The position numbers and the translations under genes were made by a program. This document shows positions 39,658 to 50,198 of a DNA stretch of 64,000 nucleotides, piece by piece (the first letter of the stretch is position 1; each line of letters opens with the position of its first letter). Below the pieces are notes generated by a model. The model was given only the letters and a program-made list of their open reading frames with translations, was not told the DNA's origin and did no database searches. Origin of the DNA: Saururus chinensis (taxonomy: Eukaryota; Streptophyta; Magnoliopsida; Piperales; Saururaceae). Location of the stretch: the NCBI GenBank assembly GCA_035235625.1, contig CP141143.1:27166592-27230591 (forward strand). The letters run 5' to 3'.

Positions 39658-39900
39658 GGCCGCGGCGGCGGCGGTGTGGGGCAAGCGAAGGCGTCGTTTG
39701 AAAGGTACTCTCTCGGTGGCTCTTGGCGGGAGGGAGCCGGACGCAGGTGAAGCGGATCCGGATCCGAGTATTGTGGGCCACAGACCCGGATCCGTCACGG
39801 TATTTTGTGTTTGTGGATGAATGGCGCATGCAATTATGGCCCAAAGTGGACATCACAATGGCCCAGGCCCCGGGACAAGGTGGCCTCTCCCATATCGGTT
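39658..39900 (-). promoter_or_regulatory. Upstream region of the peptidase gene
   Basis: Immediately upstream of the chosen start is a GC-rich leader. Further up are three TGGGCC/GGCCCA motifs (about 39774, 39839 and 39860), which match the site-II type elements common in promoters of plant housekeeping genes. No convincing TATA box was seen. Assignment is by position and motif only. Confidence 0.35.
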
Positions 39901-40731
39901 AAGGAAAATAATATTTTTACGCCAATAACTAACATGAGTTTTGATTAGTCTAAATAAGTGAGCTCATGTGAATTACGTGTGGGGCTAAGTTTAATCAAAA
40001 CTATTGTGTAAGTTTTTGTTCTGAGAATATCACTATATATCTGTTAAAGCCTCCTCGTGCTTCTCTAACAAGCATCACGATTTCCAAGTCTTCAAGCACA
40101 AGTTTTTGGGTTGAGATCGACGGTAAATAACTCCTTCCCTCCTACATTAACAACTCTATTTGGCAAAAAAGTATATTACTTATTAATACATTCTATTTAA
40201 TTTAATTTAAGTGTGGTACTTAAAAAAAAGGATCATAAGCTTATTTTCTCTTCTTTTAAATAAAGGTTTCATCATTTAATAAAAATAATTATTTTTCTAA
40301 ATGTAACTATTATATTAATTGGATTGAGTATTATGTACAATTATGTGTATAAAAAACAATGCTCATCATACATGAGTGAACAAGGTTTCATTATGGGGTT
40401 GGACTGGGCAAAGTGCAAGCCACACGTGGATGGCCCGCACCAACAGGCTAAGCTTCGGCCCGGCCCGTTAGATCATCGGGCTGGGATATATGGGTCACGA
40501 CCCGTAAATGGAAGGACCGGGCCATCTCATAGGCCAGGCCAACACCCCAACGGCTAAGAGCGTTGCGGGGTTGGGGCATTTGCCCCAATGTGTTGGGGGC
40601 TAAGCCCCCAACTGATTATTATTATTTTTTTAAAATAAAATTTAAAATAACCTATATGTTTACAAAATTGTCATCCCCCACATAAAGACGATATAGAGAT
40701 AGGGCAAGTCCCTACTCGTTTTATTAAATTT
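39901..40731. other. Intergenic sequence with repeat scraps
   Basis: Contains a Stowaway-like scrap near 40130-40320 (CTCCTTCCCTCC start) and a GGCCCGGCCCG-rich patch at 40400-40560 recalling hAT ends. The 77-codon frame at 40324-40557 is judged non-coding. The sequence just before 40732 should be the leader of the gypsy element, but no 5' LTR like 50199-51710 is present, so the element is truncated here. Confidence 0.45.
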
Positions 40732-42875
40732 ATGGCGGATCAGGAGAAGCAAATAGAAGAATTAAAAGCCATGATTGGAGCATTAGCTACAAGAACTCAA
40801 AGTCAACAACAAGTCAATTCTAATCATCAAGGTGACTTCCATGAAGTTAATTCTCATGAAAATGAAGGAACGGATAGGGAAAGTCTACAAGGACTTGTAT
40901 CAAGAAAAGAGATGCAAGAAGCTCTTCAAAACATCCAAGAAGAGTCTAAGTTGAGAAAAGCGGGAGTAAATTCCCCTTACCTAGCTTGGATGGATAAAAT
41001 ACCTTTCCCACCCAAATTCAAGCAGTCGAACTTACAAACCTATAATGGTCAAGCTTCTCCAAAACAACATCTTTGCCACTTCAAGGCTTTAACTGGAAAC
41101 CTTGTTGGTAACGATGCTGTACTCATTAGACTATTTGTCAGCACTTTGAAGGGAGGCGCATTTGGTAGTATATGACTTTGCCAGAAGGATCGGTGCAAAC
41201 ATGGGCAGACTTGGAGGCTAAATTCTTGAGTCACTTCTTTGATGAAGAGGCAACTACTTTCATGGCCTAACTTTATTCAACAAAGCAAGGGCCAAAGGAG
41301 ACAGTACGCGACTTCATAAAGAGATGGAGGGCTCTTGCACTAAAGTGCCCAGATGGAACAACTCAGAAAAATCTTACGGAAATATGTCGTTTGAATCTTC
41401 AAGTAAAGATTCAATCGAAGATGGGATCCATAAAGCCAGAAACTTTTAACGATCTCATGATAAGTGCTATTGAGGCAGAGCGTCTAGTGTTTGAACGTGA
41501 AGCTGAAAAATGTGGTGAAAAGAAGGAATATGCTAAACCCATTAAGAAGAAAGAGGCATTTTCCGTGCAAACTTCTGAAGCAACATCTCAAGAAAAGAAA
41601 GACAAGATGACTGAGATGAAGAAGAGAACATTAAAAGAAAGAATGAATAGAGAATATTCTTTTGATGTAAATGAAATTGAAAACCTCTTTGATGAGTTGA
41701 TGAAGAAAGGGAAGATCAAGCTTCCAGAGTGTAAACGACCTAATGAAGAAAAACAAATAAATGATCCTTCATTTTGTTTGTTCCATCGGATCCTGGGCCA
41801 TAATATTAAATAATGTTATGTCTTTAAGGATCAAGTGCAGGCTCTAATCGATGAGGGAGTCATTAAGTTGACTCGAGAAGAAAAGAAAGTTTCTGCAAAT
41901 TTAATTTCAGTCCAATTTGGGGCTTTTGAGCCGATCCAAGTAAGAGTTCCTCATGAAGAAGATGATGTGGAATTTAAATATGCAGAAGTTTTCTTAGAAG
42001 ATTACGAGTCACTTGTCCCTCTTCAAATATCAGATGGTACCTTCATGTGGGTGCATCCAGATCTTTTGAAAGATGAAAGTTGGGAGATCGTTCAGAAGAA
42101 GTCTCGCATTCCCAAAGTATATGAGATTACTAGAATAGGGGCATTCCTTCCCCCACCCAAGTTATGTGGAGTGACTAAGTCAAAAAAAAAAAAAAAAAAA
42201 AAGAAAGATAAAAGGAAGAGCGAAGTCTTGCCGGTGGAATTACTTGAGCAAGAGCCAAGGATTCCATGCACTTTGGCAGAATTTATGCCACCAGAACCGT
42301 GGAAAAAGGAGGAGAGGCTAAATGACATAGTGGTCCCAATTCTCGAAGAGAAAGAAGTGATCGAAGAATTTTGGGAATGCAATAATGTCATTATTATCTT
42401 AGACTTAGAAAATGAAGATAACCATTCAAAAGTTGAAGATAATCTTGTCATTGTGTTGGATTATGAGTCAGATGACTCAATTGAAATTCAACAAAATGTT
42501 TTAAGTCAAGAGTTGGACATAGAAGTAAACAACAATGAACCATGGTCAACTTTTGAATATGGGGAACACTTCCTTCCAAATGGATGGAGGGCTTGGCCAG
42601 AAGATGAAGTGAGAACCATCCTTTGGGAGAACACAGACACAAAAATTAAAATAGATAAACCTTGGCCGGTGTTTGAAAATCAAAATAAGAAACTTTTACC
42701 TAATGAATGGAGATCATGGCCAGAAGATGAAGAAAGAGCTATCCTTTTGGAAAACAAAGACACAGAAACCAAAATAGATGAGGCTTGGGAAGAAAAAGAA
42801 AAAGAGGATGACCCAAAAAGAAAAAAGATTAAGCGAGAAGTAGAAGGCATTGAAATGGGGAAGACTTCCAATTAG
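40732..42875 (+). pseudogene. Ty3/gypsy gag (frameshifted, with stops)
   Basis: A gag polyprotein of a Ty3/gypsy element. Order: N-terminal coiled coil (MADQEKQIEELKAMIGALAT), the gag core with FPPKFKQSNLQTYNGQASPK and HLCHFKALTGN, then LPEGSVQTWADLEAKFLSHFF, ETVRDFIKRWRALALKCPDG and ETFNDLMISAIEAERL. After this come a Lys-rich linker and a long acidic tail with imperfect internal repeats (LPNGWRAWPEDEVRTILWEN, LPNEWRSWPEDEERAILLEN). The frame is lost near 41165 (small indel). In-frame stops lie at about 41267 (TAA after TTFMA) and 41811-41813 (TAA where HNIKQCYVF is expected). A run of about 21 A encodes poly-Lys near 42181. No protease, reverse transcriptase or integrase follows, so the element is non-autonomous. 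Confidence 0.82.
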
Positions 42876-42883
42876 CAAAACAC

Positions 42884-44689
42884 TCAGTGCCAGATAAATA
42901 CAACATCATCCAATTTTTTTACACTAGCAAGGGAAGAACCATCTATCATCATTCCTTCATCATTAAAATGGGGAAGACTTCCAAGATGCCAGTTTCCATG
43001 AAAACGGATTTTCTCCCGTGCTTCTTTTAAAGATAATTTTTTTAAAGAACCTACTGCTAATCTTCCCAAGAAGGCTTCTCCCCTATTAGCTTGAGGAGCA
43101 GGTGGATGGTGTAGAGATGGACAATGCATTACATACCAGCCGTAGAAGAAATGGGTAGGATAAGCTTTCAATTTGTACTTCTCCGAAACAAGATGCTTTA
43201 CATGATCACGTAAAACAATGCATAGGCGAGCTACCATGGCAGGACAAAGCGCAAAACGTGTACCCAATGCCATGCGGGCTGCAACCAAGAATAAGGAGGG
43301 GTCGAGTAATCGAGGATTCTTGCTTGGAAATATACAATGGCGGAGCCATGCAACAAGGTATGCAACAAGGAAAGTTTCTCTAAGCATGGTATAACCATCA
43401 GCTTGTAATGCTCGAAGCCATGGCTCTTCACTTTCAGGCACTAGTAAATCTTCCAAACTAATGGAATTTTTTCTTGCCTGTGCTTCAATATCTGCCTTAG
43501 TAAGAGGATTCCTAGTCTTATATCTCAAGGATTTCTCATTACTCTCAATCTCGGCCTGTGTTTGGTTAAATTCAATAATGTTAAAGAAATGGCTTGTCCA
43601 TTGTTGAATGAGAACGCCTTTAGCATGAACTTAATTTTCTTTTGCAATAATGGTAAAGTGAAGAAACAGTTCAGCTATAATCCTATATAAGTCAGGCTCT
43701 GCTTCTCGAATCAACTCTAACTCTTCATTACAGGGAATATACTCCTCATAAACCTCCCCAAAGCCTGGAAGAGCTGAGATGTGTGTCATCTCACTTAAAG
43801 AAAACCCATACTCACCATTTGGAGAAAGGCAAGTATTGGTTGCAGGACAGAAAGACTCCAACATAGCAATGTAAACTTGCTTATTGAATGTTATCCCTCT
43901 CTATGTAGCCAACACTGCTTCCAACAAACCACTTCTCTCTAGTCTGGATGCAAATGAACCTACAATCTTCCCAGTAAGAATAGACCAACGCTTTGAGTCA
44001 TAAGCCCATCCACTTATGTGGTCGAAGTCATTATATGAAGACCCTTTCGCCATAGATTGAGTTAAAAGTGTTTCCAATTGGACATACTCTTCTCTATTAT
44101 TTGAAGATGTAAGAGTACTTAGATATAATACTCGACGTTCGATGTCTCCATATCCTCGCTTGCTGAAGTCTCTACCACCTTTCGTGAATGCCACAAATTT
44201 GACACCACTAGAATGGTGAGTGAATTCTGAAGAGCGTCCTAAAAATAACTCCTTTGACGGAATTCCTCTTGAAGGGGAACCTTTAGAGCAAACTGCAGAT
44301 TTATAAGATCTAATGGATAGATCGCACTCAAAAGACATGTTGGTGGAAAATAACTTCCCCATATATCTGAAAATGCCAATTTGCTTTCGTGGGAATCCAT
44401 AAGAAAAAGAACCACCTTCGCCACCATCTCCGCATATGTAGGCAGGTTTTGGAAACATTCACTCTCTATTAGTTATTAGAGTCCTTTCGAGATCTAGAAC
44501 CATTTTTTTTAAAATGGAAGTCCGCTTGTGTTGGTTATCAGCACCTAAATCTTTTATTGTTCTAGAGATGATTTGTCCATCCAAACGAAAAACTGGGAAT
44601 CTAGAACCGCCTGACGTATCTTCTTCAGATGCTTGGCTTTGGACATTCACATGAGAAGAAGAAGCCATTTCTGGAAAGAAGTCTTTCAA
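42884..44689 (-). pseudogene. Antisense plant mobile domain (PMD) ORF, three stops
   Basis: One 602-codon minus-strand frame, interrupted only by TGA (44459-44461), TAG (43901-43903) and TAA (43631-43633), with no frameshift. The PMD core is clear: GWAYDSKRWSILTGKIVGSF, then LLEAVLAT, stop, RGITFNKQVYIAMLESFCPA, TNTCLSPNGEYGFSLSEMTH and ISALPGFGEVYEEYIPCNEE. This matches the W.....W, W.P.TNT and GE..isL.D...l.gLP pattern. The C-terminal part (VAYLVAWLRHCIFPSKNPRL) continues the family. It converges on gag with only 8 bases between the stop codons. PMD proteins occur in Mutator elements, in host proteins such as MAIN/MAIL1, and as extra antisense frames in some Tat-lineage gypsy elements, which this arrangement resembles. 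Function in the element is unknown. Confidence 0.8.
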
Positions 44690-44779
44690 ATAAACCTAAA
44701 AAATAATAAGAAGAAGAAAAAAAAAGAGAAGTTAATAAATGAAAAAAAAATTTCTAAAAATAAAAAAAAAATCAAAAGA

Positions 44780-46620
44780 AGCAAGTCTAAAATTCTCAAT
44801 CTTCTCGAAAAGAGACATAATGAGACTTGCAAAACAAATGAAAATCAAAGAGAGCAAGCCTAAAGTTCTCAATCCCCTTAGAAAGAGACATAATGAGACT
44901 TGCATCTCTCCTTTGAAAAATAAAAAAAAAAATTGAAAGAAACAATGAAAATCAAAGAGAGCAAGCCTAAGGTTCTCAATCCCCTTAGAAAGAGACATAA
45001 TGAGACCTGCATCTCTCTTTTTAAAAAAAAAAATACGAAAAAAAAATTAAAAGAAATAATGAAAATCAAAGAGAGTAAACCTAAAGTTCTCAATCCCCTT
45101 AGAAAGAGACATAATGAGACTTGCATCTCCCTTTTGAAGAAAAAAAAATCGAAAGAAATAATGAAAAGCAAAGAAAACAAGCCTAAAGTTCTTAATCCCC
45201 TTAGAAAGATACATAATGAGACTTGCATCTCTCTTTTGAAAAACAAAAAATAAAAAAAACAATGAAAATCAAAGAGAGCAAGCCTAAAGTTCTCAATCCC
45301 CTTAGAAAGATACATAATGAGACTTGCATCTCTCTTTAAAAAAAAATTGAATGAAACAATGAAAATCAAAGAGAGTAAGCCTAAAGTTCTCAATCCCCTT
45401 AGAAAGAGACATAATGAGACTTGCATCTCTCTTTTGAAAAATAAAAATAAAAAAAAATCGAAGGAAACAATGAAAATCAAAGAGAGCAAGCCTAAAGTTC
45501 TCAATCCCCTTAGAAAGATAATGAGACTTGCATCTCTCTTTTGAAAAACGAAAAAAAATATAAAAGAAACAATGCAAATCAAAGAGAGCAAGCCTAAAGT
45601 TCTCAATCTTCTTAGATAGAGACATAATGAGACTTACATCTCTCTTTTGAAAAATGAAAAAAAAATCGAAAGAAAAAATAAAAATCAAAGAAAGCAAGCC
45701 TAAAGTTCTCAATCCCCTTGGAAAGAGACATAATGAGACTTGCATCTCTCTTTTGAAAAACGATAAAAAAAAAATCAAAATCAAAAGTAAGCAAGTCTAA
45801 AGTTCTCAATCCCGAAGGAGACATAATTAGACTGCATCCCTTTTGACAAAAATTTTTAATCAAAATCAAAGAGAGCAAATCTAAAATTCTCAATCTTTTT
45901 AAAAAAAAGACATAATGAGGCTTGCATATCTCTTTTGAAAAAAAAAATCGAAAGAAAAAATGAAAATCAAAGAAAGCAAGCCTAAAGTTCTCAATCCCCT
46001 TAAAAAGAGACATAATGAGACTTGCATCTCTCTTTTGAAAAATGATAAAAAAAAAATCAAAATCAAAAGTAAGCAAGTCTAAAGTTCTCAATCTCGAAGG
46101 AGACATAATTAGACTGCATCCCTTTTGACAAAAATTTTTAATCAAAATCAAAAAGAGCAAATCTAAAATTCTCAATCTTCTTTAAAAAAAAAAAGACATA
46201 ATGAGACTTGTATCTCTCTTTTGAAAAATGATAAAAGAAAAGTCAAAAGTAAGCAAGTCTAAAGTTCTCAATCCCAAAGGAGACATAATTATACTGCATC
46301 CCTTTTGACAAAAAAATTTTAATCAAAATCAAAGAAAGCAAATATAAAATTCTCAATCTTCTTAAAAAGAGACATAATGAGACTTCATCTCTCTTTTGAA
46401 AAACGATAAAAAAAAATCAAAATAAAAAGTGAGTAAGTCTAAAGTTCTCAATCCTGAAGGAAACATAATTAGACTGCATCACTCTTTACAAATTTTTTTT
46501 AAGGTAGTCAAAGTCCTCAATCCAAATAAGACGTGTAAAACGAAAAAAAAAACCCTTAGGATGCTCAAACCTCTCAGAAAGAGAATGAGACCTGCAACAA
46601 ATTTTATAATTTTTTGTAAA
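44780..46620. repeat. Tandem repeat array, about 18 copies of a ~80-107-bp unit
   Basis: Each unit contains AGCAAGCCTAAAGTTCTCAA, then CCCCTTAGAAAGAGACATAA and TGAGACTTGCATCTCTCTTT, followed by an A-rich linker of variable length. Early units are about 100-107 bp; later units (after about 45780) alternate with a shorter version ending GCATCCCTTTTGACAAAA. The array lies between the PMD frame and the 3' LTR. Internal tandem arrays are known in the 3' untranslated region of Tat-type gypsy elements. The repeated FRLALFDFHCFF and IKESKPKVLNPLRKRHNET open frames are artefacts of the array. Confidence 0.93.
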
Positions 46621-46779
46621 TTATAAATTTAAATTTATATAATTTAAATTTTAAGTTCTTAGATGTCCATATATTACATGCCTGTAGCTGGTAAAAAAAA
46701 GGAAGACTTGCTCCAATCCCAAAGTAGTCTTCAATCTGCAAAATAAAATAAAAACAAATTAGCTTCCAAAAAAAAAAAA

Positions 46780-48420
46780 ACTAGTGGCGGCTCTGCCTGA
46801 GCCGAGCTCAGCCAGACTTAAGCTGAGCCAAGCTCAGGCTCATGGCAAGCCGAATTTTTTTTTTTTTAAAAAAAATCAAATCGAATCCTAGCCGTTGATT
46901 GTCCTGACTGAATCAGGACCATTGATGACAAAAAAAAAACCTATGCCCCTTCACTCCCTTCTCTTCCCGGTCCAGTCCCATTCCGCCGCTCTCCCTTTTC
47001 TCCCCTGGGTTCCACCGTTCTCCCGATGGCCACCGGCCGATGGTCTTCCCTCGCACTGCAGTGACTCCACCCAGCCGCTTCCGCCCCTCTCGCCGGACCT
47101 CATCCAACCGCCCCTTCTCCTCTTCCCAGTCCGGTTCCCATTCCGCTGTTCTCCCTCGCCGGCCATCGCTCACTCTGCCTCGCCGGATCTCCTCTTCTTC
47201 TTTGTCCATCAACCCACACCTCGCGCTGCCGCGCTCCTCCATCCCATTCCGATCACCTCCAACTGCCCCTTCTCCTCTTCCCGGTCCAGTTCCCATTCCG
47301 CCGTTCTCCCTCTTCTCCCCTGGGTTCCGCCGTTCTCCCGACCGCCACCGAACGATTGTCTCTACTCGCTGCCGGACCTCACCCAGCCGCCTCCGCCCCT
47401 CTCGCTGGATCGCCAACCCTTCGCCTCTCCTCCGACCACCACTCTCCAGTCCCTCTGCTTTCATCTTCTACCATTGGATCGCCACCCATCTCATCTCCAG
47501 CGACTCACACTCCATCTCCGTCTTTCCAATCCACTCACCCTCTCCGGTCACCCGTTTTCCGCCGCCCATGTCTTGGTTCTGCCAGCTCCAGCGGCCGCCT
47601 CCTCGCCAGCTTCTCGACCCCAATTTCATCCCTCAATCACAAACTCCCAAGCTGGCACCTTTCTTAGACCTCCTCTGTCCCGACCGCCCTCATCTTCCAT
47701 TCGATCTATCCCAAGTCAAGCCCCGCCACCTATGCCAATCGGCCGCTCCTCCGATAGCTTTGTCCATCACCGGAATTAAAATCAAATCGCAAAAAAAAAA
47801 AAATAATCCAAACTTTTGGACTATCACGCCTTCACAGACCACCGAGCCACCGATCGCCTTCGGCCGAGCCTGCTGCCATCCGCCGGTCTCCGCTCATTTT
47901 ACCTCCCTCACCGTCATCACTTTTGGCCCTCCTCTTCGTCTTCCCTCGCTACCTACAGCCACTGCCTTCTTCCTCTTCCTCCGTCCTATTCCCATCCCGC
48001 CGATCTCCTCTCCCTCTATTCCTCTGGAATCCGCCGCCCATGTTTCAATTCTGCTGTTTTGCTTCCGCTCACTCCCCTTCCCTTGAGATAATCACGGAGG
48101 CGATTGTATCCCTGAAGGAGCAGACGGGCTCAAGCCAGTACGCGATGGCCGGAATCATGGAGGACAAGCAGGAGGCCAGCCTTCCCCCGAACTTCCGGTT
48201 GCGGCCAGCAAACTCGTCAAGTCCCGAGGAACAGCTGTCACTATAAAAAGTCGGCGGGTACGACCAGTGGATACAAGGCGGAATGATGGCTGAGATACAG
48301 AGCTTGATTACCCCTGTTTTCAATCGCACCTCATGCCATTGAAACACGACACTCTTATGTATTTCCAAAAAAAAAATCTTCAACATTGATCCAACGCAAA
48401 AAAAGAAGAAGTGATCTTTA
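46780..48420. other. CT/GC-rich segment with internal ~310-bp duplication
   Basis: A sharply bounded GC- and pyrimidine-rich block within AT-rich retroelement sequence. Text from about 46955 (CTCTTCCCGGTCCAGT, then CTCCCCTGGGTTCC, then CACCCAGCCGC) repeats at about 47270-47410, and a third partial copy lies near 47115. Overlapping 294- and 348-codon Ser/Pro-rich frames on the plus strand, and one on the minus strand, follow from composition. An insertion of another element, or a captured gene 5' region, is possible. It starts with GAGCCGAGCTCAG-type words like those at the ends of the hAT-like family. Confidence 0.5.
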
Positions 48421-49831
48421 CTGTACCTTTGATCCAACGCACAACCACAAAACGAAGTGGATGAAGGAGCAGAGTGTCCTCAAAAATTAATGCAGAAGGC
48501 TCAGCAAATCAATGAAGAACAACAGCAATTTCCACAAGCGCGTCCTCACAAATCAATAGAGATAGGGCAGTAATTCAAAGGAAGAAAATGACCTTCGGCG
48601 ATGGAGAAAGAAGAGTCTTCACCAAGTTACGCAGGAAGAAAATCAACAACCTTGCATGAATTTTCTGCAACTCACAAATCAATGAACAATGTTCTCACAT
48701 ACAAGGAAAAGACACTCCGAAAGAATCAATTTCTCTTCCTGCTCTGCTGGGCTTAGTGAAGAAAAGTTAGAAGATTTGAATTCTTTAATAGTATTGCATT
48801 CCTAATCAAATTGGGATTGGAATTTGGAGTTATCATAAGAAAATTGGGATTGGGATTTGTAGTTATTGTGTAAAATGAAGGAATTCGTAGTTATCATATG
48901 AATTAAGAAGTAGAGTCCATTCTCTGTGAAGTAGGACAGAGTTGTTATCAAATAGGATACGACGAGTTGTTGATAACAATTAGGATACGACGAGTTGTTG
49001 GGATAGAATTTTTTTTAGCTTGGCTCAACAACAAATATTTATTCCAAATGTGAGATACCAGTGACTCAGTTAAGATTTAAACAAAGACAAGTGAGCCAGA
49101 ACAAAGTTAATATTTATCCCTGTTCAATAAAGTTTTGACAGAGAGATACCGTTGACAAACAAACTTCAGTCAATAGAGCAACAGATTCTATCGAGAAGAA
49201 GCAGATCCAGCTATTTCTATGGATTTGAATCTAATTTCTTGCATCAGATAGAAATTCGTTAAAGATCTTCCAATTAGGTTTTATTTTTCAGCAAAATATA
49301 ATCCTTCGATATTTTACGATTGATGAAGATCTGATTGTCAATGAGAATTCTATTTCTTAAAAAAAAAAATCAAATCTTCATGAGAATAAGATTCAAGTAG
49401 GATTTGATAAGATTCAAATAAATTATTGTAAGACCTTTGAAACTAAGTTATTATGTAACTCCGGCTATTTGTGGATTTTTGCAACGCTAACTAACCAAAG
49501 CAATTAAATAAGTTCAAAATAGGATTGTTGCAATAATTGCAAATTTGCAGCCTGTTTGATTAGTTAAAGTACCTACATGTTTGGTAAGGCTTAACTCAAA
49601 TTTGTAATTGGAACATGTTCATGAGTTGTGCATCTGGCACAAAAATCCACTCTTATATAAAATTTTTTTTTTTGATGATGAAGGATCGGAAGAGGCTAGG
49701 GCATGTGTGAGTTTTGCAATAACAAAAAAAAAAGGAAAATAGAGTGAGAGATAAAATCTCCTAAAAAAAACTCTCATATGAGAAGAGTACATTAAAAAAA
49801 AAAAGAATAATAATGACGAGAAGGAAATCTA
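48421..49831. other. Unassigned internal region of the gypsy element
   Basis: No reading frame or terminal repeat was recognised. Short direct repeats such as AGGATACGACGAGTTGTTG (twice, 48954-48999) are present. Confidence 0.45.
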
Positions 49832-50122
49832 TCAATGCAGAATTCCTTCTCTAATCAACTCTTCCTTAACATCTTCCAGAAAAATGATATGCCTATTGTC
49901 TAAATCTTCGGTGCAGAAGAGATATCCTTGTGCAAGGATAAAGCTTGGAAGGGGTCCATCCATTCGACGAGCTTCATTGACATCTCTGTGCGCTCTCGTT
50001 ATTATCTCCACAGCTCTATCCATTATAACTTCGGAATTCCTATTAAAATTTAAACGGGTTCCATTTGAAGCAATTTGAATTGCAGACAACCCAGTAGAAG
50101 AAGTTAATGGGAAACCAGGCAT
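49832..50122 (-). CDS. Hypothetical 96-residue ORF near the 3' LTR
   Basis: An ATG-to-stop frame with balanced, protein-like composition, including SEVIMDRAVEIITRAHRDVN and FILAQGYLFCTEDL. It predicts an alpha-helical, acidic protein without membrane segments. It has no stop or frame break despite lying in decayed retroelement sequence, and shares strand with the PMD frame. I do not recognise the family. It may be the 3'-proximal piece of the element's antisense gene or captured host sequence. Confidence 0.35.
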   Translation of the reverse strand: MPGFPLTSSTGLSAIQIASNGTRLNFNRNSEVIMDRAVEIITRAHRDVNEARRMDGPLPSFILAQGYLFCTEDLDNRHIIFLEDVKEELIREGILH

Positions 50123-50198
50123 TGCTCTGACAATTTTTTCCTATGGGTGACAATTCCATTTATAATGTCACTCCACTGTCACCCCTCGGAGGGGCTGT

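Noticed and set aside
39244..39798. Upstream ATG at 39798 as start of the peptidase
   Set aside because: The extra 47 residues are GC-rich leader-like, while the ATG at 39657 begins a plausible transit peptide.
44732..46175. Long frames repeating FRLALFDFHCFF or IKESKPKVLNPLRKRHNET
   Set aside because: Translation of the non-coding tandem repeat array; both strands are open for the same reason.
44780..46620. CRISPR-like array
   Set aside because: The repeats are diverged direct tandem units without unique spacers, in a plant retroelement.
46895..48086. Overlapping Ser/Pro-rich frames of 294 and 348 codons
   Set aside because: Several frames on both strands are open at once in CT-rich DNA; there is no domain, and the internal nucleotide duplication is out of phase with a conserved protein.
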